The translations under genes and the position numbers were made by a program. The notes under the pieces were generated by a model. The model worked only from the letters and a program-made list of their open reading frames with translations. It did not search any database and was not told where the DNA came from. Shown here piece after piece: positions 6,663 through 16,476 of a stretch of 64,000 nt of DNA; within the stretch, counting starts at the first letter, position 1, and every line of letters begins with the position of its first letter. Source of the stretch: Candidatus Phelpsiimicrobium noxiivivens (GTDB taxonomy: Bacteria > Omnitrophota > Gorgyraeia > Velamenicoccales > Velamenicoccaceae); the NCBI GenBank assembly GCA_001873995.1, contig MNVR01000007.1:1-64000 (forward strand). Direction: 5' to 3'.

Positions 6663-7391
6663 CTACTTTAGTTTACCAAGCACAAAATATTTAGACATGA
6701 TCTCATCAACCCATTTAAGCGACTCCTGCGGCGTCTTATACCAATATGTCGGGCACATAGAAAGGACCTCAACAATAGAAAAACCCTTTCCCTGAAGCTG
6801 ATTTTCAAAAGCCTGTTTTATAGCCCTTTGGGCATTCATAGCCTCTTTTGGATTGCTTACTGATACACGCTCCACGGAATAAACACCGTCTAAAAGCGCC
6901 AACATCTCTGAAATTTTTAAAGGGTACCCTGACAATTTTACATCCCGGCCCAAAGGTGTTGTAGCCGTCTTTTGAGACAATAATGTAGTCGGCGCCATTT
7001 GTCCGCCTGTCATTCCGTAAACCGCGTTATTGACAAAAATGACCGAGAGGTTCTCGCCCCTGTTCGCCGCGTGTATAGTCTCCGCTGTCCCTATGGCAGC
7101 CAGGTCTCCATCGCCCTGATATGTAAAAACCAGTTTATCGGGCTGACACCTCTTTATAGCCGTAGCCACCGCAAGGGCTCGTCCGTGCGCGGCTTCGGCG
7201 CAATCAAACTGCCAATAATCATAGGCAACAACAGCGCAGCCTACAGGCGCTATAGCGATAGTCTTTTCTCTTACCCCAAGCTCATCTATAGCTTGCGCGA
7301 CCATGCGGTGCAATATGCCGTGACCGCAGCCCGGGCAGTAATGGGCCGCGGTATCGTAAAGAGATCCAGGCCTTTTATAATTTTTAGGCAT
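6663..7391 (-). CDS. 2-oxoacid:ferredoxin oxidoreductase, beta (TPP-binding) subunit
   Basis: The product has 242 residues. YCPGCGHG (about residues 18-25) is the conserved start of the beta subunit. [20 protein letters not shown] is the thiamine-diphosphate/Mg motif, followed by [18 protein letters not shown]. The subunit holds TPP and carries out decarboxylation. It overlaps the alpha subunit gene by 8 bases. The order in the transcript is ferredoxin, alpha, beta, gamma. Confidence 0.92.
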   Translation of the reverse strand: MPKNYKRPGSLYDTAAHYCPGCGHGILHRMVAQAIDELGVREKTIAIAPVGCAVVAYDYWQFDCAEAAHGRALAVATAIKRCQPDKLVFTYQGDGDLAAIGTAETIHAANRGENLSVIFVNNAVYGMTGGQMAPTTLLSQKTATTPLGRDVKLSGYPLKISEMLALLDGVYSVERVSVSNPKEAMNAQRAIKQAFENQLQGKGFSIVEVLSMCPTYWYKTPQESLKWVDEIMSKYFVLGKLK

Positions 7392-8454
7392 ATTTATTGT
7401 TTGTTAAAACCTTAAGCATCTCTCGTTCTACCTGTTTCTGCGTAGGGACGCCTCCTCCTGAACGCCCGTAAAAACCGACGCGCGCGCCAGGACAAACTGA
7501 GAGCCTTACATCCTCAACCATTTGGCCGTAAGACATCTCTACAACTAAGAATTTTTTTATTTTTTTTGACAACCGGGCCAATTCTTTAGCGGGGAACGGC
7601 CAGAGAGAAATGGGTCTGAACAATCCGACGCGCTTACCTTGCCTGCGCAAATTTACTACCGCTGCCTGCGTTATGCGCGCCATAGACCCATAGGCCACAA
7701 CTACAGCTCGCGCGCCTTCTAAATAGCTGGCTTCAAAACGCTGTTCTTTTGCCATGATACGGGAAAAATTCTTTTGTAAAACGAGATTATGCTTTTCAAC
7801 ATCGCCAAACCTGATAGAAAGCGACTTGACGATATTAGGTTCGCGGCCTTGCGCTCCTGTCAAAGCCCACGGCTTTGCTATCAAGGCCGGCATGGGTTCT
7901 TCGTCGTCAAATTCTAAAGGCTCCATCATCTGGCCTAAAATACCATCGGATAATATCATAGCCATGGCCCTGTAGCGGTCAGCCAACTCAAAGGCAAGCC
8001 TGGTTAGGCCATATGATTCCTGAACACTCCATGGCGCGAGAACGATCATATGGTAATCTCCATGGCCGCCGCCTTTTGTAGCCTGAAAATAATCCGACTG
8101 CGCCGGCCAGATATTACCTAAGCCTGGGCCAGCGCGCATAACATTGATCGCGACCGCGGGCAATTGCGCGCCAGATATATAAGAGATGCCCTCCTGTTTT
8201 AAACTTATGCCCGGTGAAGACGAGCTGGTCATAGCGCGCACACCGCTGGCAGACGCGCCATAAACCATGTTTATCGCCGCTAATTCAGACTCAGACTGAA
8301 TAAAAATGCCGCCTCTCTTAGGAAGCTCGCTTGCCATATAAGCGGTCAATTCATTCTGGGGTGTAATCGGATAGCCCGCGTAAAACTTACAGCCCGCTCT
8401 TATGGCCGCTTCTCCCATAGCTTCATTACCTGATATCAAAATTTTTTTCTTCAT
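7384..8454 (-). CDS. 2-oxoacid:ferredoxin oxidoreductase, alpha subunit
   Basis: The product has 356 residues from ATG 8454, which overlaps the stop of the ferredoxin gene. It starts [20 protein letters not shown], followed by [11 protein letters not shown], the typical pyrimidine-domain motif of korA/vorB subunits. [14 protein letters not shown] and [16 protein letters not shown] also match this family. Together with beta, gamma and the small ferredoxin it makes the four-subunit complex of strict anaerobes. Confidence 0.92.
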   Translation of the reverse strand: MKKKILISGNEAMGEAAIRAGCKFYAGYPITPQNELTAYMASELPKRGGIFIQSESELAAINMVYGASASGVRAMTSSSSPGISLKQEGISYISGAQLPAVAINVMRAGPGLGNIWPAQSDYFQATKGGGHGDYHMIVLAPWSVQESYGLTRLAFELADRYRAMAMILSDGILGQMMEPLEFDDEEPMPALIAKPWALTGAQGREPNIVKSLSIRFGDVEKHNLVLQKNFSRIMAKEQRFEASYLEGARAVVVAYGSMARITQAAVVNLRRQGKRVGLFRPISLWPFPAKELARLSKKIKKFLVVEMSYGQMVEDVRLSVCPGARVGFYGRSGGGVPTQKQVEREMLKVLTNNKYA

Positions 8455-8666
8455 ATTTTTATACCGCCGGTTATCTCTATACAGCAATCCGGGCACATAA
8501 GGTAGCATATACCGCAGCCCGTGCAATTATCTTCGGATATTATGGCAGCCGTAGATAAACCATTTTCATTCAATGTTTTATCAAGGGTTATGTTTTTTTT
8601 AGGGCAAAAAATGATGCAGTACTGGCATCCTTTGCACCGCTTTTTATTTATTGTTATTTTCGCCAT
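8451..8666 (-). CDS. 2x[4Fe-4S] ferredoxin subunit (delta)
   Basis: This 71-residue protein has two CxxCxxCxxxCP clusters: CKGCQYCIIFCP near residue 11 and CTGCGICYLMCP near residue 48. It is the first gene of the oxidoreductase unit and would pass electrons from the TPP site to free ferredoxin. The Lys-rich start and size match the delta subunit of KOR/VOR/POR enzymes. Confidence 0.92.
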   Translation of the reverse strand: MAKITINKKRCKGCQYCIIFCPKKNITLDKTLNENGLSTAAIISEDNCTGCGICYLMCPDCCIEITGGIKI

Positions 8667-8673
8667 GATTTAC

Positions 8674-10560
8674 CTATTTTTGCAATGCCTCTTTGGCAGC
8701 GGCCGCGATCTGACGCGGGTTCAAGCCATATTTTTCAAGAAGGGCTTTTCTTTTATCAAATGTTATGAATTCATTTGGCAACCCTAATCGTTTGAATGTC
8801 TTACGCGCCTCATGCAAACGGCTACCTGTTTCTAAAACCTCCAGAACAGCGCTGCCAAAACCACCCTTTAAAACGCCTTCCTCAATAGTCAAAAAAGCGC
8901 GGCATCTATCGTATAGCTCAAAGACCAATGTCTCGTCAAGCGGTTTCACAAAGCGCGCGTTGACCACTGTCGCCAAAATATTCTCATCCCGCAATATATC
9001 AGCTGCCGCGAGGGACGGGTAGACCATGCTCCCAAAGGCAAAAAGAACGACATCGCTGCCTGCCCTTAAAACTTCAGCCTTACCAAATCGCACAGGAGAA
9101 AAAACTAATGTTTCTGGCCTGAGATCCGCGACACCCCTGGGATATCGTATAGACACCGGGCCTTCTTGGCTTTGAGCAAAGACAAGCATAGCCTCCAGAT
9201 CTTCTTTATCCGCGGCTGCCATTACGACGAGATTCGGCAAATGCCTTAAATACGCGATATCAAATATGCCGTGATGCGTAGGACCATCCTCCCCGACTAT
9301 ACCCGCGCGATCAACGCATAAGACAATACCTAAATTCTGAAGACAGGCCTCTTCAATGATCTGATCATATGCGCGCTGCAGGAATGTGGAATATACCGCC
9401 ACATAAGGCTTTAGGCCGCCGTGCGCTAAGCCAGCCGCGAAACCCACAGCGTGCTGCTCAGCGATGCCGACATCAAAAAATCTATCAGGATAAGTATCAG
9501 CGAAACAACGCAAACCCGTGCCTTCAGGCATAGCCGCAGTTATGGCAACGATCTTTTTATTTTTTGAGGCAAGTTCCAGCAAAGAAGCGCCGAATATATC
9601 CGTAAATGTCGCTTCTTTCTTATCCTGCGCGCCCGTGACCTCGCCGCTTGCGATATCAAAACATGTGGTGCCGTGAAACCTCACCGGCTCCACTTCAGCC
9701 GGTGCAAATCCTTTGCCTTTTTTTGTCACGACATGCAAAAGCCTTGGGCCTTTAAGCGAATATATATTTTTAAGAGTACTTATCATAAGCGCGGTATCGT
9801 GCCCATCAAGCGGCCCGAAATACTTAAATCCCATTTCTTCAAAAAATATTCCCGGAACTATGAGGCCTTTGAGCATCTCCTCAAACCTGTCTACGAGTTT
9901 AAGCAGTCTCGGGCCTATACGCGGCAGGCGCTGCTTTAAAAAACTTTCTCTGGCCTCTTTAAACCTATTGAAGATAGGCTTAGAAATGATCTTATTCAAA
10001 TAAGTGCTAAGGGCGCCGACGCTGGGAGCGATGGCCAGGTCATTTGAATTCAGTACGACTATAATGTCCCTATTAAGATGGCCGGCCTGGTTAAGCGCTT
10101 CAAAACACATGCCGCCGGTCAAAGCGCCATCACCTATGATGGCCACGACTTTTTCCTTGCCGCCGTTTAGATCGCGGCTGATAGCCTTGCCCAAGGCCAA
10201 AGATACAGCCGTAGAACTATGCCCTGTGCTAAAAGGATCGTAAACAGATTCCTGCTTGCAGGGAAATCCGGCAATACCGTCCCGCTGGCGCAATGTATCA
10301 AACCGGACGTTGCGCCCTGTCAAGATCTTATGGGCGTACGTCTGGTGGCCTACGTCCCAAATAATAGTATCTTCGGGCGCCTGAAAACAATAATGCAGCG
10401 CTATGGTCAATTCAACCACACCCAGACTTGAGGCAAGATGCCCCCCGGTCTTAGAAACAACCGCTACAATGCGCTCCCTGACCTCGCGGGCCAGCTCTGG
10501 AAGCTTCTCAATAGGAACTTTTTTTAGGTCCCGCGGATCGTTAATACCTTCAAGCCACAC
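8674..10560 (-). CDS. dxs: 1-deoxy-D-xylulose-5-phosphate synthase
   Basis: The product has 628 residues, a full-length DXS. Near the N terminus are GGHLASSLGVVELTIALH and WDVGHQTYAHKILTGR. The TPP motif GDGALTGGMCFEALN is near residue 142. In the C-terminal half are the transketolase-type segments GIAEQHAVGFAAGLA and IVGEDGPTHHGIFD. It condenses pyruvate and glyceraldehyde 3-phosphate in the first step of the MEP isoprenoid pathway. It lies 6 bases after xseB, the common xseA-xseB-dxs order. Confidence 0.97.
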   Translation of the reverse strand: MWLEGINDPRDLKKVPIEKLPELAREVRERIVAVVSKTGGHLASSLGVVELTIALHYCFQAPEDTIIWDVGHQTYAHKILTGRNVRFDTLRQRDGIAGFPCKQESVYDPFSTGHSSTAVSLALGKAISRDLNGGKEKVVAIIGDGALTGGMCFEALNQAGHLNRDIIVVLNSNDLAIAPSVGALSTYLNKIISKPIFNRFKEARESFLKQRLPRIGPRLLKLVDRFEEMLKGLIVPGIFFEEMGFKYFGPLDGHDTALMISTLKNIYSLKGPRLLHVVTKKGKGFAPAEVEPVRFHGTTCFDIASGEVTGAQDKKEATFTDIFGASLLELASKNKKIVAITAAMPEGTGLRCFADTYPDRFFDVGIAEQHAVGFAAGLAHGGLKPYVAVYSTFLQRAYDQIIEEACLQNLGIVLCVDRAGIVGEDGPTHHGIFDIAYLRHLPNLVVMAAADKEDLEAMLVFAQSQEGPVSIRYPRGVADLRPETLVFSPVRFGKAEVLRAGSDVVLFAFGSMVYPSLAAADILRDENILATVVNARFVKPLDETLVFELYDRCRAFLTIEEGVLKGGFGSAVLEVLETGSRLHEARKTFKRLGLPNEFITFDKRKALLEKYGLNPRQIAAAAKEALQK

Positions 10561-10566
10561 TTAGAT

Positions 10567-10785
10567 TTACTCTTTCTCCTCAAAAGGCATGATCTTTATC
10601 TTGCCATCTTTGGCTTTTGAGATAACTTCTATTTTCTTTTTCATAGAATCAAGGGATTTGATACACGTATCGGCCAGCTTAACCCCGTCTTCAAATTTTT
10701 CTATAGACTTTTCAAGAGACAATTTCTCAGAATGCAATTCCTCAACTATCTTTTCCAGCTTTTTTAAATTCTCTTCAAATCCCAT
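10567..10785 (-). CDS. xseB: Exonuclease VII small subunit
   Basis: The 72-residue helical protein begins MGFEENLKKLEKIVEELHSE and continues LSLEKSIEKFEDGVKLADTC, the family signature. It binds XseA to form the single-strand-specific exonuclease. It sits between xseA (126-base gap) and dxs (6-base gap). Confidence 0.93.
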   Translation of the reverse strand: MGFEENLKKLEKIVEELHSEKLSLEKSIEKFEDGVKLADTCIKSLDSMKKKIEVISKAKDGKIKIMPFEEKE

Positions 10786-10911
10786 TGAGCTCCTTAATTT
10801 TGTATATTGTGGGTTTCTATTCTTTGCAAAATTAACTCCGCAGCTTGCGAAGTAAAATATAGCGGGGTAGTCTAAATTTTACGAGCGCTTAAGCCAGGAG
10901 TAACTTCCACA
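10786..10911 (-). other. xseA-xseB spacer with imperfect inverted repeat
   Basis: The 126-base spacer is AT-rich. It contains degenerate inverted segments (GCAAAATTA near 10836 and TAAATTTTAC near 10871) around a CCGCAGCTTGCGAAG core. It resembles other small palindromes near gene ends in this window. No gene or clear promoter is seen. Confidence 0.3.
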
Positions 10912-12060
10912 TTATACCACTATCTGCGTGATTTCACTGATAAACGCGCCTTTTGAGAGCCTGGTCTTAACTAACTCTCCCTTTTTTAAGCTATTTGCTG
11001 AAAAAACGCATTTATCATTATCAAGCGCGGTCGTAACGCTATACCCGCGTTTTAATACGGCAAGCGGGCTTAAGGCATCCATCTCGTTTAAAACTGAGCT
11101 GAACCGCATTTCTTCCGCTCTCACTCTTTGCCGCAAGGCACGAGCAGCCTGCTCTATCAGGCCGTCAATTCTCTGGGCGTGCTCAGGCACAAAGTCCATA
11201 AGGTTGCGCCACAAATGCGTAAGAAAATTTTCTATGCGTTCATCCAATTCAAGGCGCGACGGCATGACTATTTCAGCTGCTGCCGAAGGCGTCGGAGCGC
11301 GCCGGTCCGCGACAAAATCCGCTATAGTGTAATCCGTCTGGTGGCCTACGGCTGATATGACTGGAAGCGCTGAATTAAAGATTGCGCGCGCTACAGATTC
11401 TTCATTAAAACACCAGAGGTCTTCAAGGGAGCCGCCTCCGCGCGCAAGGATTATCACGCCCATTGTTTTAAGTTCTTTGAGCTTAAGCTCGTTTAAGTCT
11501 TTTATCGCGGCTGCTATCTCCTCGGCCGCGCCCGGGCCCTGAACGCGAGCCGGGCATATAACTACATGCGCCGCGGGGAAACGCCTGTATAAGACATTCA
11601 GGATGTCCTGTATCACAGCCCCCGTAAGAGACGTCACCACTCCTATGGCTTGCGGTAAAAAAGGGATGGGCCTCTTGCGGGCTTCATCAAACAAACCCTC
11701 TTTTGAGAGCCTGTCTTTGAGCCCTTCAAACGCCAGCTGCAAAGCTCCCTGGCCTTTAGGTGTTATGTCATTTACATAAAGCTGATACTGGCCGTCTCTT
11801 TCGTAAACACCGACACGGCCCTGGCAGACCGCCTTCATGCCGTCGGCCAACGCGAATTTAATACGGACAGACGCGTTTTTGAAAAGAACGGCCCGCAATT
11901 GGGCTTGCTCATCTTTGAGGCTAAAATAAACATGCCCTGATGAGGGCTGTCTTAAATTAGATATCTCGCCTTCCACAAAAACTTCGCAAAAAACGTTTTC
12001 AATAACCTCTTTGATATCGCGCGTCAGCTCACTGACTGTCAATATCTTTTGCGTTTTCAT
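10912..12060 (-). CDS. xseA: Exonuclease VII large subunit
   Basis: The product has 382 residues. An N-terminal OB-fold (FVEGEISNLRQPSSGHVYFS, LKDEQAQLRAVLF) is followed by the catalytic domain (GVVTSLTGAVIQDILNVLYR, IILARGGGSLEDLWCFNEE, VISAVGHQTDYTIADFVADR). It degrades single-stranded DNA with XseB. The start at 12060 overlaps the end of the upstream phosphoesterase gene by 32 bases; the adjacent ATG at 12063 is equally possible. Confidence 0.95.
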   Translation of the reverse strand: MKTQKILTVSELTRDIKEVIENVFCEVFVEGEISNLRQPSSGHVYFSLKDEQAQLRAVLFKNASVRIKFALADGMKAVCQGRVGVYERDGQYQLYVNDITPKGQGALQLAFEGLKDRLSKEGLFDEARKRPIPFLPQAIGVVTSLTGAVIQDILNVLYRRFPAAHVVICPARVQGPGAAEEIAAAIKDLNELKLKELKTMGVIILARGGGSLEDLWCFNEESVARAIFNSALPVISAVGHQTDYTIADFVADRRAPTPSAAAEIVMPSRLELDERIENFLTHLWRNLMDFVPEHAQRIDGLIEQAARALRQRVRAEEMRFSSVLNEMDALSPLAVLKRGYSVTTALDNDKCVFSANSLKKGELVKTRLSKGAFISEITQIVV

Positions 12061-12862
12061 CACGTTTGACCCCCGGCATTCTTTCCCTAACCCTATGGAT
12101 CGTAAGCGCCCTGCCGGTCTTCTCGTCTACTTCAATGACAACACCATGCAATTGGACATCTTCCGTGCCCAATTCAAACCTTGTGGGCATACCCGTTACA
12201 AATCTCTCAATGATCTTTTCTTTATTGCGGCCGATAACAGAATCATACGGGCCGGTCATACCGACATCAGTGATATACGCCGTGCCTTTGGGCAAAATAG
12301 ATTCGTCCGCGGTCTGGATATGAGTATGCGTGCCCAATACAGCCGAGGCCTCGCCATCCAAGAACCACCCCAAGGCGATCTTTTCAGACGTAGCCTCCGC
12401 GTGGATATCAACAAGGACAACATGGGTTTCCGCTTTCAATATCTTCATCTCTTCAATGACTACCTTAAACGGCGACTCCACCAGCGCGTCTATAAAAACC
12501 CTTCCCAAAAGACAGATAACCCCGACTTTTAGCCCTGCTTCTGTTCTAAAGATAACGCTCCCTTTGCCGGGTGTCATCTTCGGAAAATTAGCGGGGCGGA
12601 GTATGTTGGCTTCCCTGTGCAGCAGCTCAACGATCTCAGGCCTTCTCCAAACGTGGTCCCCTGAAGTCAAAACGTCACAGCCTGATTGAAAAAGGTCGCG
12701 CGCTGTGCGAGCTGTAATACCTGAGCCGCCTGCGGAATTTTCAGCATTCGCGACTACAACATCTATGTCTTCTCTTTTTCTGATTATGGGCACCAGCGCC
12801 TTGACCGCGGCCCTGCCGGGAGAACCTACAATGTCGCCGATAAAAAGTATCTTTAAACTCAT
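12029..12862 (-). CDS. TIGR00282/YmdB-type metallophosphoesterase
   Basis: The 277-residue protein starts LKILFIGDIVGSPGRAAV and contains NAENSAGGSGIT, SGDHVWRR, VDIHAEATSEK and AVLGTHTHIQTADE. These supply the Asp, Asn and His metal ligands of the calcineurin-like TIGR00282 family. YmdB of Bacillus hydrolyses 2',3'-cAMP and affects RNA turnover. It lies directly after rny (RNase Y), the conserved partner arrangement, which supports an RNA-related role. Confidence 0.93.
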   Translation of the reverse strand: MSLKILFIGDIVGSPGRAAVKALVPIIRKREDIDVVVANAENSAGGSGITARTARDLFQSGCDVLTSGDHVWRRPEIVELLHREANILRPANFPKMTPGKGSVIFRTEAGLKVGVICLLGRVFIDALVESPFKVVIEEMKILKAETHVVLVDIHAEATSEKIALGWFLDGEASAVLGTHTHIQTADESILPKGTAYITDVGMTGPYDSVIGRNKEKIIERFVTGMPTRFELGTEDVQLHGVVIEVDEKTGRALTIHRVRERMPGVKRDENAKDIDSQ

Positions 12863-12867
12863 TTGGG

Positions 12868-12937
12868 TATATAGTTAATGGTTAAAATAGTTTTTGTTCT
12901 GCCTATAGACTATGGGCTATTAACTATAAACTATTTC
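12868..12937. repeat. Inverted element with 7-bp periodic arms
   Basis: Five consecutive heptamers of the form CTATNNN run from 12903 to 12937. The opposite arm (about 12868-12890) carries complementary ATAGTT/TGGTTAA units. It fills the space between rny and the phosphoesterase gene and reaches the rny stop codon. It has the same layout as the elements at 51669 and 60491. Confidence 0.65.
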
Positions 12938-14510
12938 ATTTTGCGTATTCTATAGCTCGCGTTTCACGGATGACCGTCACCTTTACCTGGCCCGGATACT
13001 CCATGCCCTCTTCTATTTTCTTACGGATATCGCGCGCAAGGACAATAGCATCGCTATCGGATATCTTTTCCGGCTGCACAATGACGCGTATCTCTCTTCC
13101 TGCCTGAATGGCAAACGCCTTTTCAACGCCCTTAAAAACGTTGGCGATAGACTCTAATTTTTCCAGGCGCTTGACGTAAGTCTCCAGCGTTTCTCTGCGC
13201 GCGCCCGGGCGCGCCGCGCTTATAGCGTCAGCCGCGGCAGCAAGCACACCATAAAGGCTGGTCTTTTCCACTTCCTCGTGATGCGCTTCAATACCCTGGG
13301 CCACTACTTCGCTCTCTCCAAACTTCCTGGCAAGATCCGCTCCAAGCTTGGCATGCGTGCCTTCTATCTGCTGATCTAAGGCCTTACCTATATCATGCAG
13401 AATACCTATCCTGCGAGCCAACTTATGGTCAAGACCTAATTCGTCAGCCATGACGCCCATTAGAAGGGCGACTTCCCTGGAATGTTGAAGGGCGTTCTGG
13501 CCAAAACTCGTCCTATATTTAAGCCTGCCGATGAGCTTGACGAGTTCTGGATGCACACTGTGCACGCCGATCTCAAAAAATATCTTTTCGCCTTCTTCTT
13601 TGATCTTAATATCCATTTCCTTTTTGGTCTTTTCAACAACCTCTTCAATGCGGCCGGGATGTATCCTGCCGTCTGATATCAGGCGCTCCAGCGAAAGACG
13701 CGCGACTTCACGCCTAACAGGGTCAAATCCTGAAAGCATGACCGCCTCAGGCGTATCATCAATGATAACATCAATGCCTGTAGCCATTTCAAAGGCTCGA
13801 ATATTACGGCCCTCGCGGCCTATTATGCGGCCTTTCATGTCGTCGCCAGGAAGGTTAACGATGCTGACCGTTGATTCAACCGCGTGCTCCACGGCGCAAC
13901 GCTGAATAGCATAACCGATGATCTCTCTTGCTTTTTTATCAGAAGTCTCTTTTATCTCATCTTCATTCTTTTTTATTAAGACCGCCTTTTCCGTGTTTAG
14001 CTCGCTGTCAAGCCTGGACAATAAAAGCACCTTAGCTTCTTCCGGAGACATATTGGAGATCTTATGTAGCCTCTCTTTTTCTTCTAACAAAAGCCTGTTT
14101 AGGTCGTCGCCCTTTGCTTTAAGGGCGTCTTCCTGGGTTTTTAAGTTTCTCGTCTTATCTTCAAGCTCTCTTTCCTTTTTCTCCAGAAGGTCAACGCGCC
14201 TTTCAAGATTGGCTTCTCTCTGAGCTATCCTCTTTTCAATATTGGCTATCTCGTCCCTGCGGTCGCGCGTCTCTTTTTCAAAATCCTGGCGCATCTTGAA
14301 TAACAGGTCCTTAGCCGCCAGCTCTCCTTCTTTACGAATAGCATCTGCGTTCCTGCTGGCTTCATCAACAATGACCTTTGCCTGCATAGTCGCGGTCTTA
14401 AGCCTCTGCTCCCCTAAAGACTTTCTAAAAAATAGATATAGGAAAGAAAGCGCGGCTCCTATTGCTATAAATATAAAACCTAATACATATATGTTGTATC
14501 CTGTGGACAT
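12936..14510 (-). CDS. rny: Ribonuclease Y
   Basis: The 524-residue protein has an N-terminal membrane helix ([20 protein letters not shown]). A long coiled coil spans about residues 40-190. A KH domain follows ([20 protein letters not shown]), then an HD domain ([44 protein letters not shown]). It is the membrane-bound endoribonuclease that starts mRNA decay. A strong ribosome binding site (AGGAGGTAG) precedes the ATG. Confidence 0.97.
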   Translation of the reverse strand: MSTGYNIYVLGFIFIAIGAALSFLYLFFRKSLGEQRLKTATMQAKVIVDEASRNADAIRKEGELAAKDLLFKMRQDFEKETRDRRDEIANIEKRIAQREANLERRVDLLEKKERELEDKTRNLKTQEDALKAKGDDLNRLLLEEKERLHKISNMSPEEAKVLLLSRLDSELNTEKAVLIKKNEDEIKETSDKKAREIIGYAIQRCAVEHAVESTVSIVNLPGDDMKGRIIGREGRNIRAFEMATGIDVIIDDTPEAVMLSGFDPVRREVARLSLERLISDGRIHPGRIEEVVEKTKKEMDIKIKEEGEKIFFEIGVHSVHPELVKLIGRLKYRTSFGQNALQHSREVALLMGVMADELGLDHKLARRIGILHDIGKALDQQIEGTHAKLGADLARKFGESEVVAQGIEAHHEEVEKTSLYGVLAAAADAISAARPGARRETLETYVKRLEKLESIANVFKGVEKAFAIQAGREIRVIVQPEKISDSDAIVLARDIRKKIEEGMEYPGQVKVTVIRETRAIEYAK

Positions 14511-14613
14511 GGCGAACTACCTCCTTCTTTATACAAGCCGCCGTGAAAACGGCGGACGGGTAGGCCCTGCTTCTATTTATAAAGATCAGAAGCTTAGCAG
14601 GCCCTATTGTTAC
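14511..14613 (-). other. Structured leader between 5-FCL and rny
   Basis: On the minus strand the spacer holds a long hairpin: GGCCTGC with GCAGGGCC, inner stem CTTCT/AGAAG. A compact CCGCCG-TTTTCA-CGGCGG hairpin without a T-run follows, about 20 bases before the rny ribosome binding site. It could be an attenuator or RNA-stability element for rny. No known RNA family is recognised. Confidence 0.4.
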
Positions 14614-15177
14614 TTACGCAAAGAGGACTTTTGTGACAGAGAGGTCATGAGGTTCTAGAGGAGGGAAATCACGGATTATCTGAAAATCAAAAGCAAGGCC
14701 CACAGTAGGGCACTCTTTAGGCAATTGGCCCAAAAACCTGTCATAATACCCCAGCCCGCGCCCAAGCCTATTGCCCGCCTCGTCAAAGGCGAGGCCGGGA
14801 ACGACTACGAGATCTATTGAATCCAGAGGTATCGGACGTATGTATTCTTCTTTGGGGCGCGCTATGCCATAGGGCCCGGTCTTGAGCTCTGCGTCTAAGT
14901 CCTTAAGCAGAGAAGGTATTATTTCCTTAGACTCTGCTCGGACTACAGGGACAGCGACCCTTTTGCCTTGCTTTATAGTATTCTTGATCATCCTCATAGT
15001 ATCTACTTCTCCGTCAAAAGAAAGATAAAACAGCACCGTCTTTGCTTTCAAAAATTCTTTCAGTAAAAAAAGTTTGCTTGCTATCTTAGAACTTTTTTTA
15101 AGTCTACTTTCCTCCTTATGACTTCTTAGTTTTTTTAGGACTTCCACCCTAAGTTTTCTCTTTTTTTCCTGTATCAT
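14614..15177 (-). CDS. 5-formyltetrahydrofolate cyclo-ligase
   Basis: The product has 187 residues. The N-terminal Lys/Arg-rich helix (KKRKLRVEVLKKLRSHKEE), FYLSFDGEVDT and the C-terminal PGLAFDEAGNRLGRGLGYYD motif are typical of the family. It converts 5-formyl-THF to methenyl-THF with ATP. It overlaps the iscU stop (ATGA). metV lies two genes upstream, so two C1/folate functions are close together. Confidence 0.94.
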   Translation of the reverse strand: MIQEKKRKLRVEVLKKLRSHKEESRLKKSSKIASKLFLLKEFLKAKTVLFYLSFDGEVDTMRMIKNTIKQGKRVAVPVVRAESKEIIPSLLKDLDAELKTGPYGIARPKEEYIRPIPLDSIDLVVVPGLAFDEAGNRLGRGLGYYDRFLGQLPKECPTVGLAFDFQIIRDFPPLEPHDLSVTKVLFA

Positions 15178-15560
15178 GAGCTTACCTGTTTCTTGCGGTA
15201 ATCGTCAATAGCCGCCTTTAGCGCCTCTTCTGCCAAAACAGAACAGTGCATCTTTATCTTAGGCAGGCCGCCTAAAGCTTCGGCTACAGCCTTATTGGAA
15301 ATAGCCAAGGCCTCATCAAGGGTCTTGCCTTTCACTAAATCCGTTACCATGCTGGATGTAGCTATCGCGGCCCCGCAGCCAAACGTCTTAAAACTTACGT
15401 TAACTATCCTGTTATCCTCTACCTTGATATAAAGCCTCATTATATCCCCACAGATGGGATTGCCGACATTGCCTATACCGTTAGCGTCGGGCAATTCTCC
15501 CACGTTGTGCGGGTTTAAAAAATGATCCATCACCTTCTGGCTATATTGAGCGTTATCCAT
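15174..15560 (-). CDS. IscU/NifU-type Fe-S scaffold protein
   Basis: The 128-residue protein starts YSQKVMDHFLNPHNVGEL and carries the three scaffold cysteines in GNPICGDIM, FKTFGCGAAIATSS and IKMHCSVLAEEAL. It assembles Fe-S clusters for transfer to targets. The usual cysteine desulfurase gene is not adjacent here (a palindrome-rich gap and metV lie upstream), so the sulfur donor must be encoded elsewhere. Confidence 0.93.
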   Translation of the reverse strand: MDNAQYSQKVMDHFLNPHNVGELPDANGIGNVGNPICGDIMRLYIKVEDNRIVNVSFKTFGCGAAIATSSMVTDLVKGKTLDEALAISNKAVAEALGGLPKIKMHCSVLAEEALKAAIDDYRKKQVSS

Positions 15561-15573
15561 GGTTTTGTTTGAT

Positions 15574-15690
15574 TGATACCGCTACTAAGCCGCTACGCAG
15601 ATTTCTGGCGCTACGCGCCTAAAATCTGCTTGCTAGTATCGGTATAAATTCGCCCATACAATTTACGTTTACTACCATTCCGTAAATTGT
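15574..15690. repeat. Two adjacent intergenic hairpins
   Basis: The first is nested: outer ATACCG/CGGTAT, inner GCAGATTT...AAATCTGC around GGCG/CGCC. The second is CAATTTACG (about 15659-15667) with CGTAAATTG (15680-15688), a perfect 9-bp stem. They fill the iscU-metV gap, which holds no gene. The second resembles the AACTTACG...CGTAAGTT hairpin upstream of pheT. Confidence 0.5.
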
Positions 15691-15720
15691 GGGCTCATTT
15701 AAATTATCACAAGTAAGCGG

Positions 15721-16386
15721 CTATGTCAATTCTTTCGCTTCCCTTGCTACGCTAAGCGGCTTTGTTGATACCTTGTAATTCTTTGGCGGCAGACGCTTCT
15801 TTAAACGCGAAAGCGTCCCGTTTTCTTTCATTTTCTTATAAATAAGCACCCAGGCGCAATCTCTATTCTTATCTACTTCACACTTACCTTTATTATGGCC
15901 GCCGCATGGCCCATTCAATAGGCCCTTGGAACAACGCGTGACCGGGCATATGCCCTCTGTCAGGTCCAAAACGCACTCACCGCAGCTACTGCACACCTCT
16001 TGAAAATTATTATCTTTATCAATGAGGGCCGCGAAAAGGCTCTCGCATCCAGGCAAAACATCCAAACCTAACCGGTCATTTTCACGGACGCTTTGCGCGC
16101 CGGAACCGCAAGCCAAGACAAGGATGGCGTCAGACTTTTTCAGCGCTTCTTTGTTCTTAGCAAAAGCGGCCTTTACTTGCGCCGCGGCGCAGGTAACATC
16201 AGGCGTGACAAAACCCGTGACTGTTATACCTTGTTTTTTTAAAAATACCGCCATAGCGGCGACTTCCCCTTCGCCTCCTGTCTTACAGGTAGCCGCGCAA
16301 TCGCCGCATCCGACGATAAAAATTTTATTTTTATTCTCCAGCATCTTTGAAATATCTTGCCCGGATTTTTGTTTTGTAATAATCAT
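15721..16386 (-). CDS. metV: Methylenetetrahydrofolate reductase C-terminal-type protein (MetV-like)
   Basis: The 221-residue protein from ATG 16386 is cysteine-rich: IVGCGDCAATCKTGGE near the start, CSSCGECVLDLTEGICPVTR in the middle, and CSKGLLNGPCGG later. This is the MTHFR_C domain found fused to, or beside, MetF in acetogens (MetV), where it binds zinc or Fe-S and assists methylene-THF reduction. No metF lies beside it in this window. It sits just downstream of rarA. Confidence 0.82.
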   Translation of the reverse strand: MIITKQKSGQDISKMLENKNKIFIVGCGDCAATCKTGGEGEVAAMAVFLKKQGITVTGFVTPDVTCAAAQVKAAFAKNKEALKKSDAILVLACGSGAQSVRENDRLGLDVLPGCESLFAALIDKDNNFQEVCSSCGECVLDLTEGICPVTRCSKGLLNGPCGGHNKGKCEVDKNRDCAWVLIYKKMKENGTLSRLKKRLPPKNYKVSTKPLSVAREAKELT

Positions 16387-16415
16387 AAGAATGTTTGTGC
16401 CCCTGTGCGCCAAAA

Positions 16416-16476
16416 GCCCCAGCGTCCCAGTTTAAAGATTTGGCTGGGATCCTGGGGAGCTGGGGTTCTGGGGAAC
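16416..16476. repeat. Inverted element with 8-bp periodic arms at the rarA 3' end
   Basis: On the plus strand four consecutive octamers of the type CTGGGGNN run from 16444 to 16475. The opposite arm (16416-16430) has CCCCAGCG and TCCCAG. The loop (TTTAAAGATTTGG) contains the rarA stop codon. The right arm therefore encodes the last 10-15 residues of RarA (VPQNPSSPGSQPNL). Confidence 0.75.

Noticed and set aside
14511-14613. 6S RNA next to the 5-FCL gene, as in proteobacteria.
   Set aside because: The spacer lacks 6S conserved sequence and size, and a convincing 6S RNA lies upstream of rarA.
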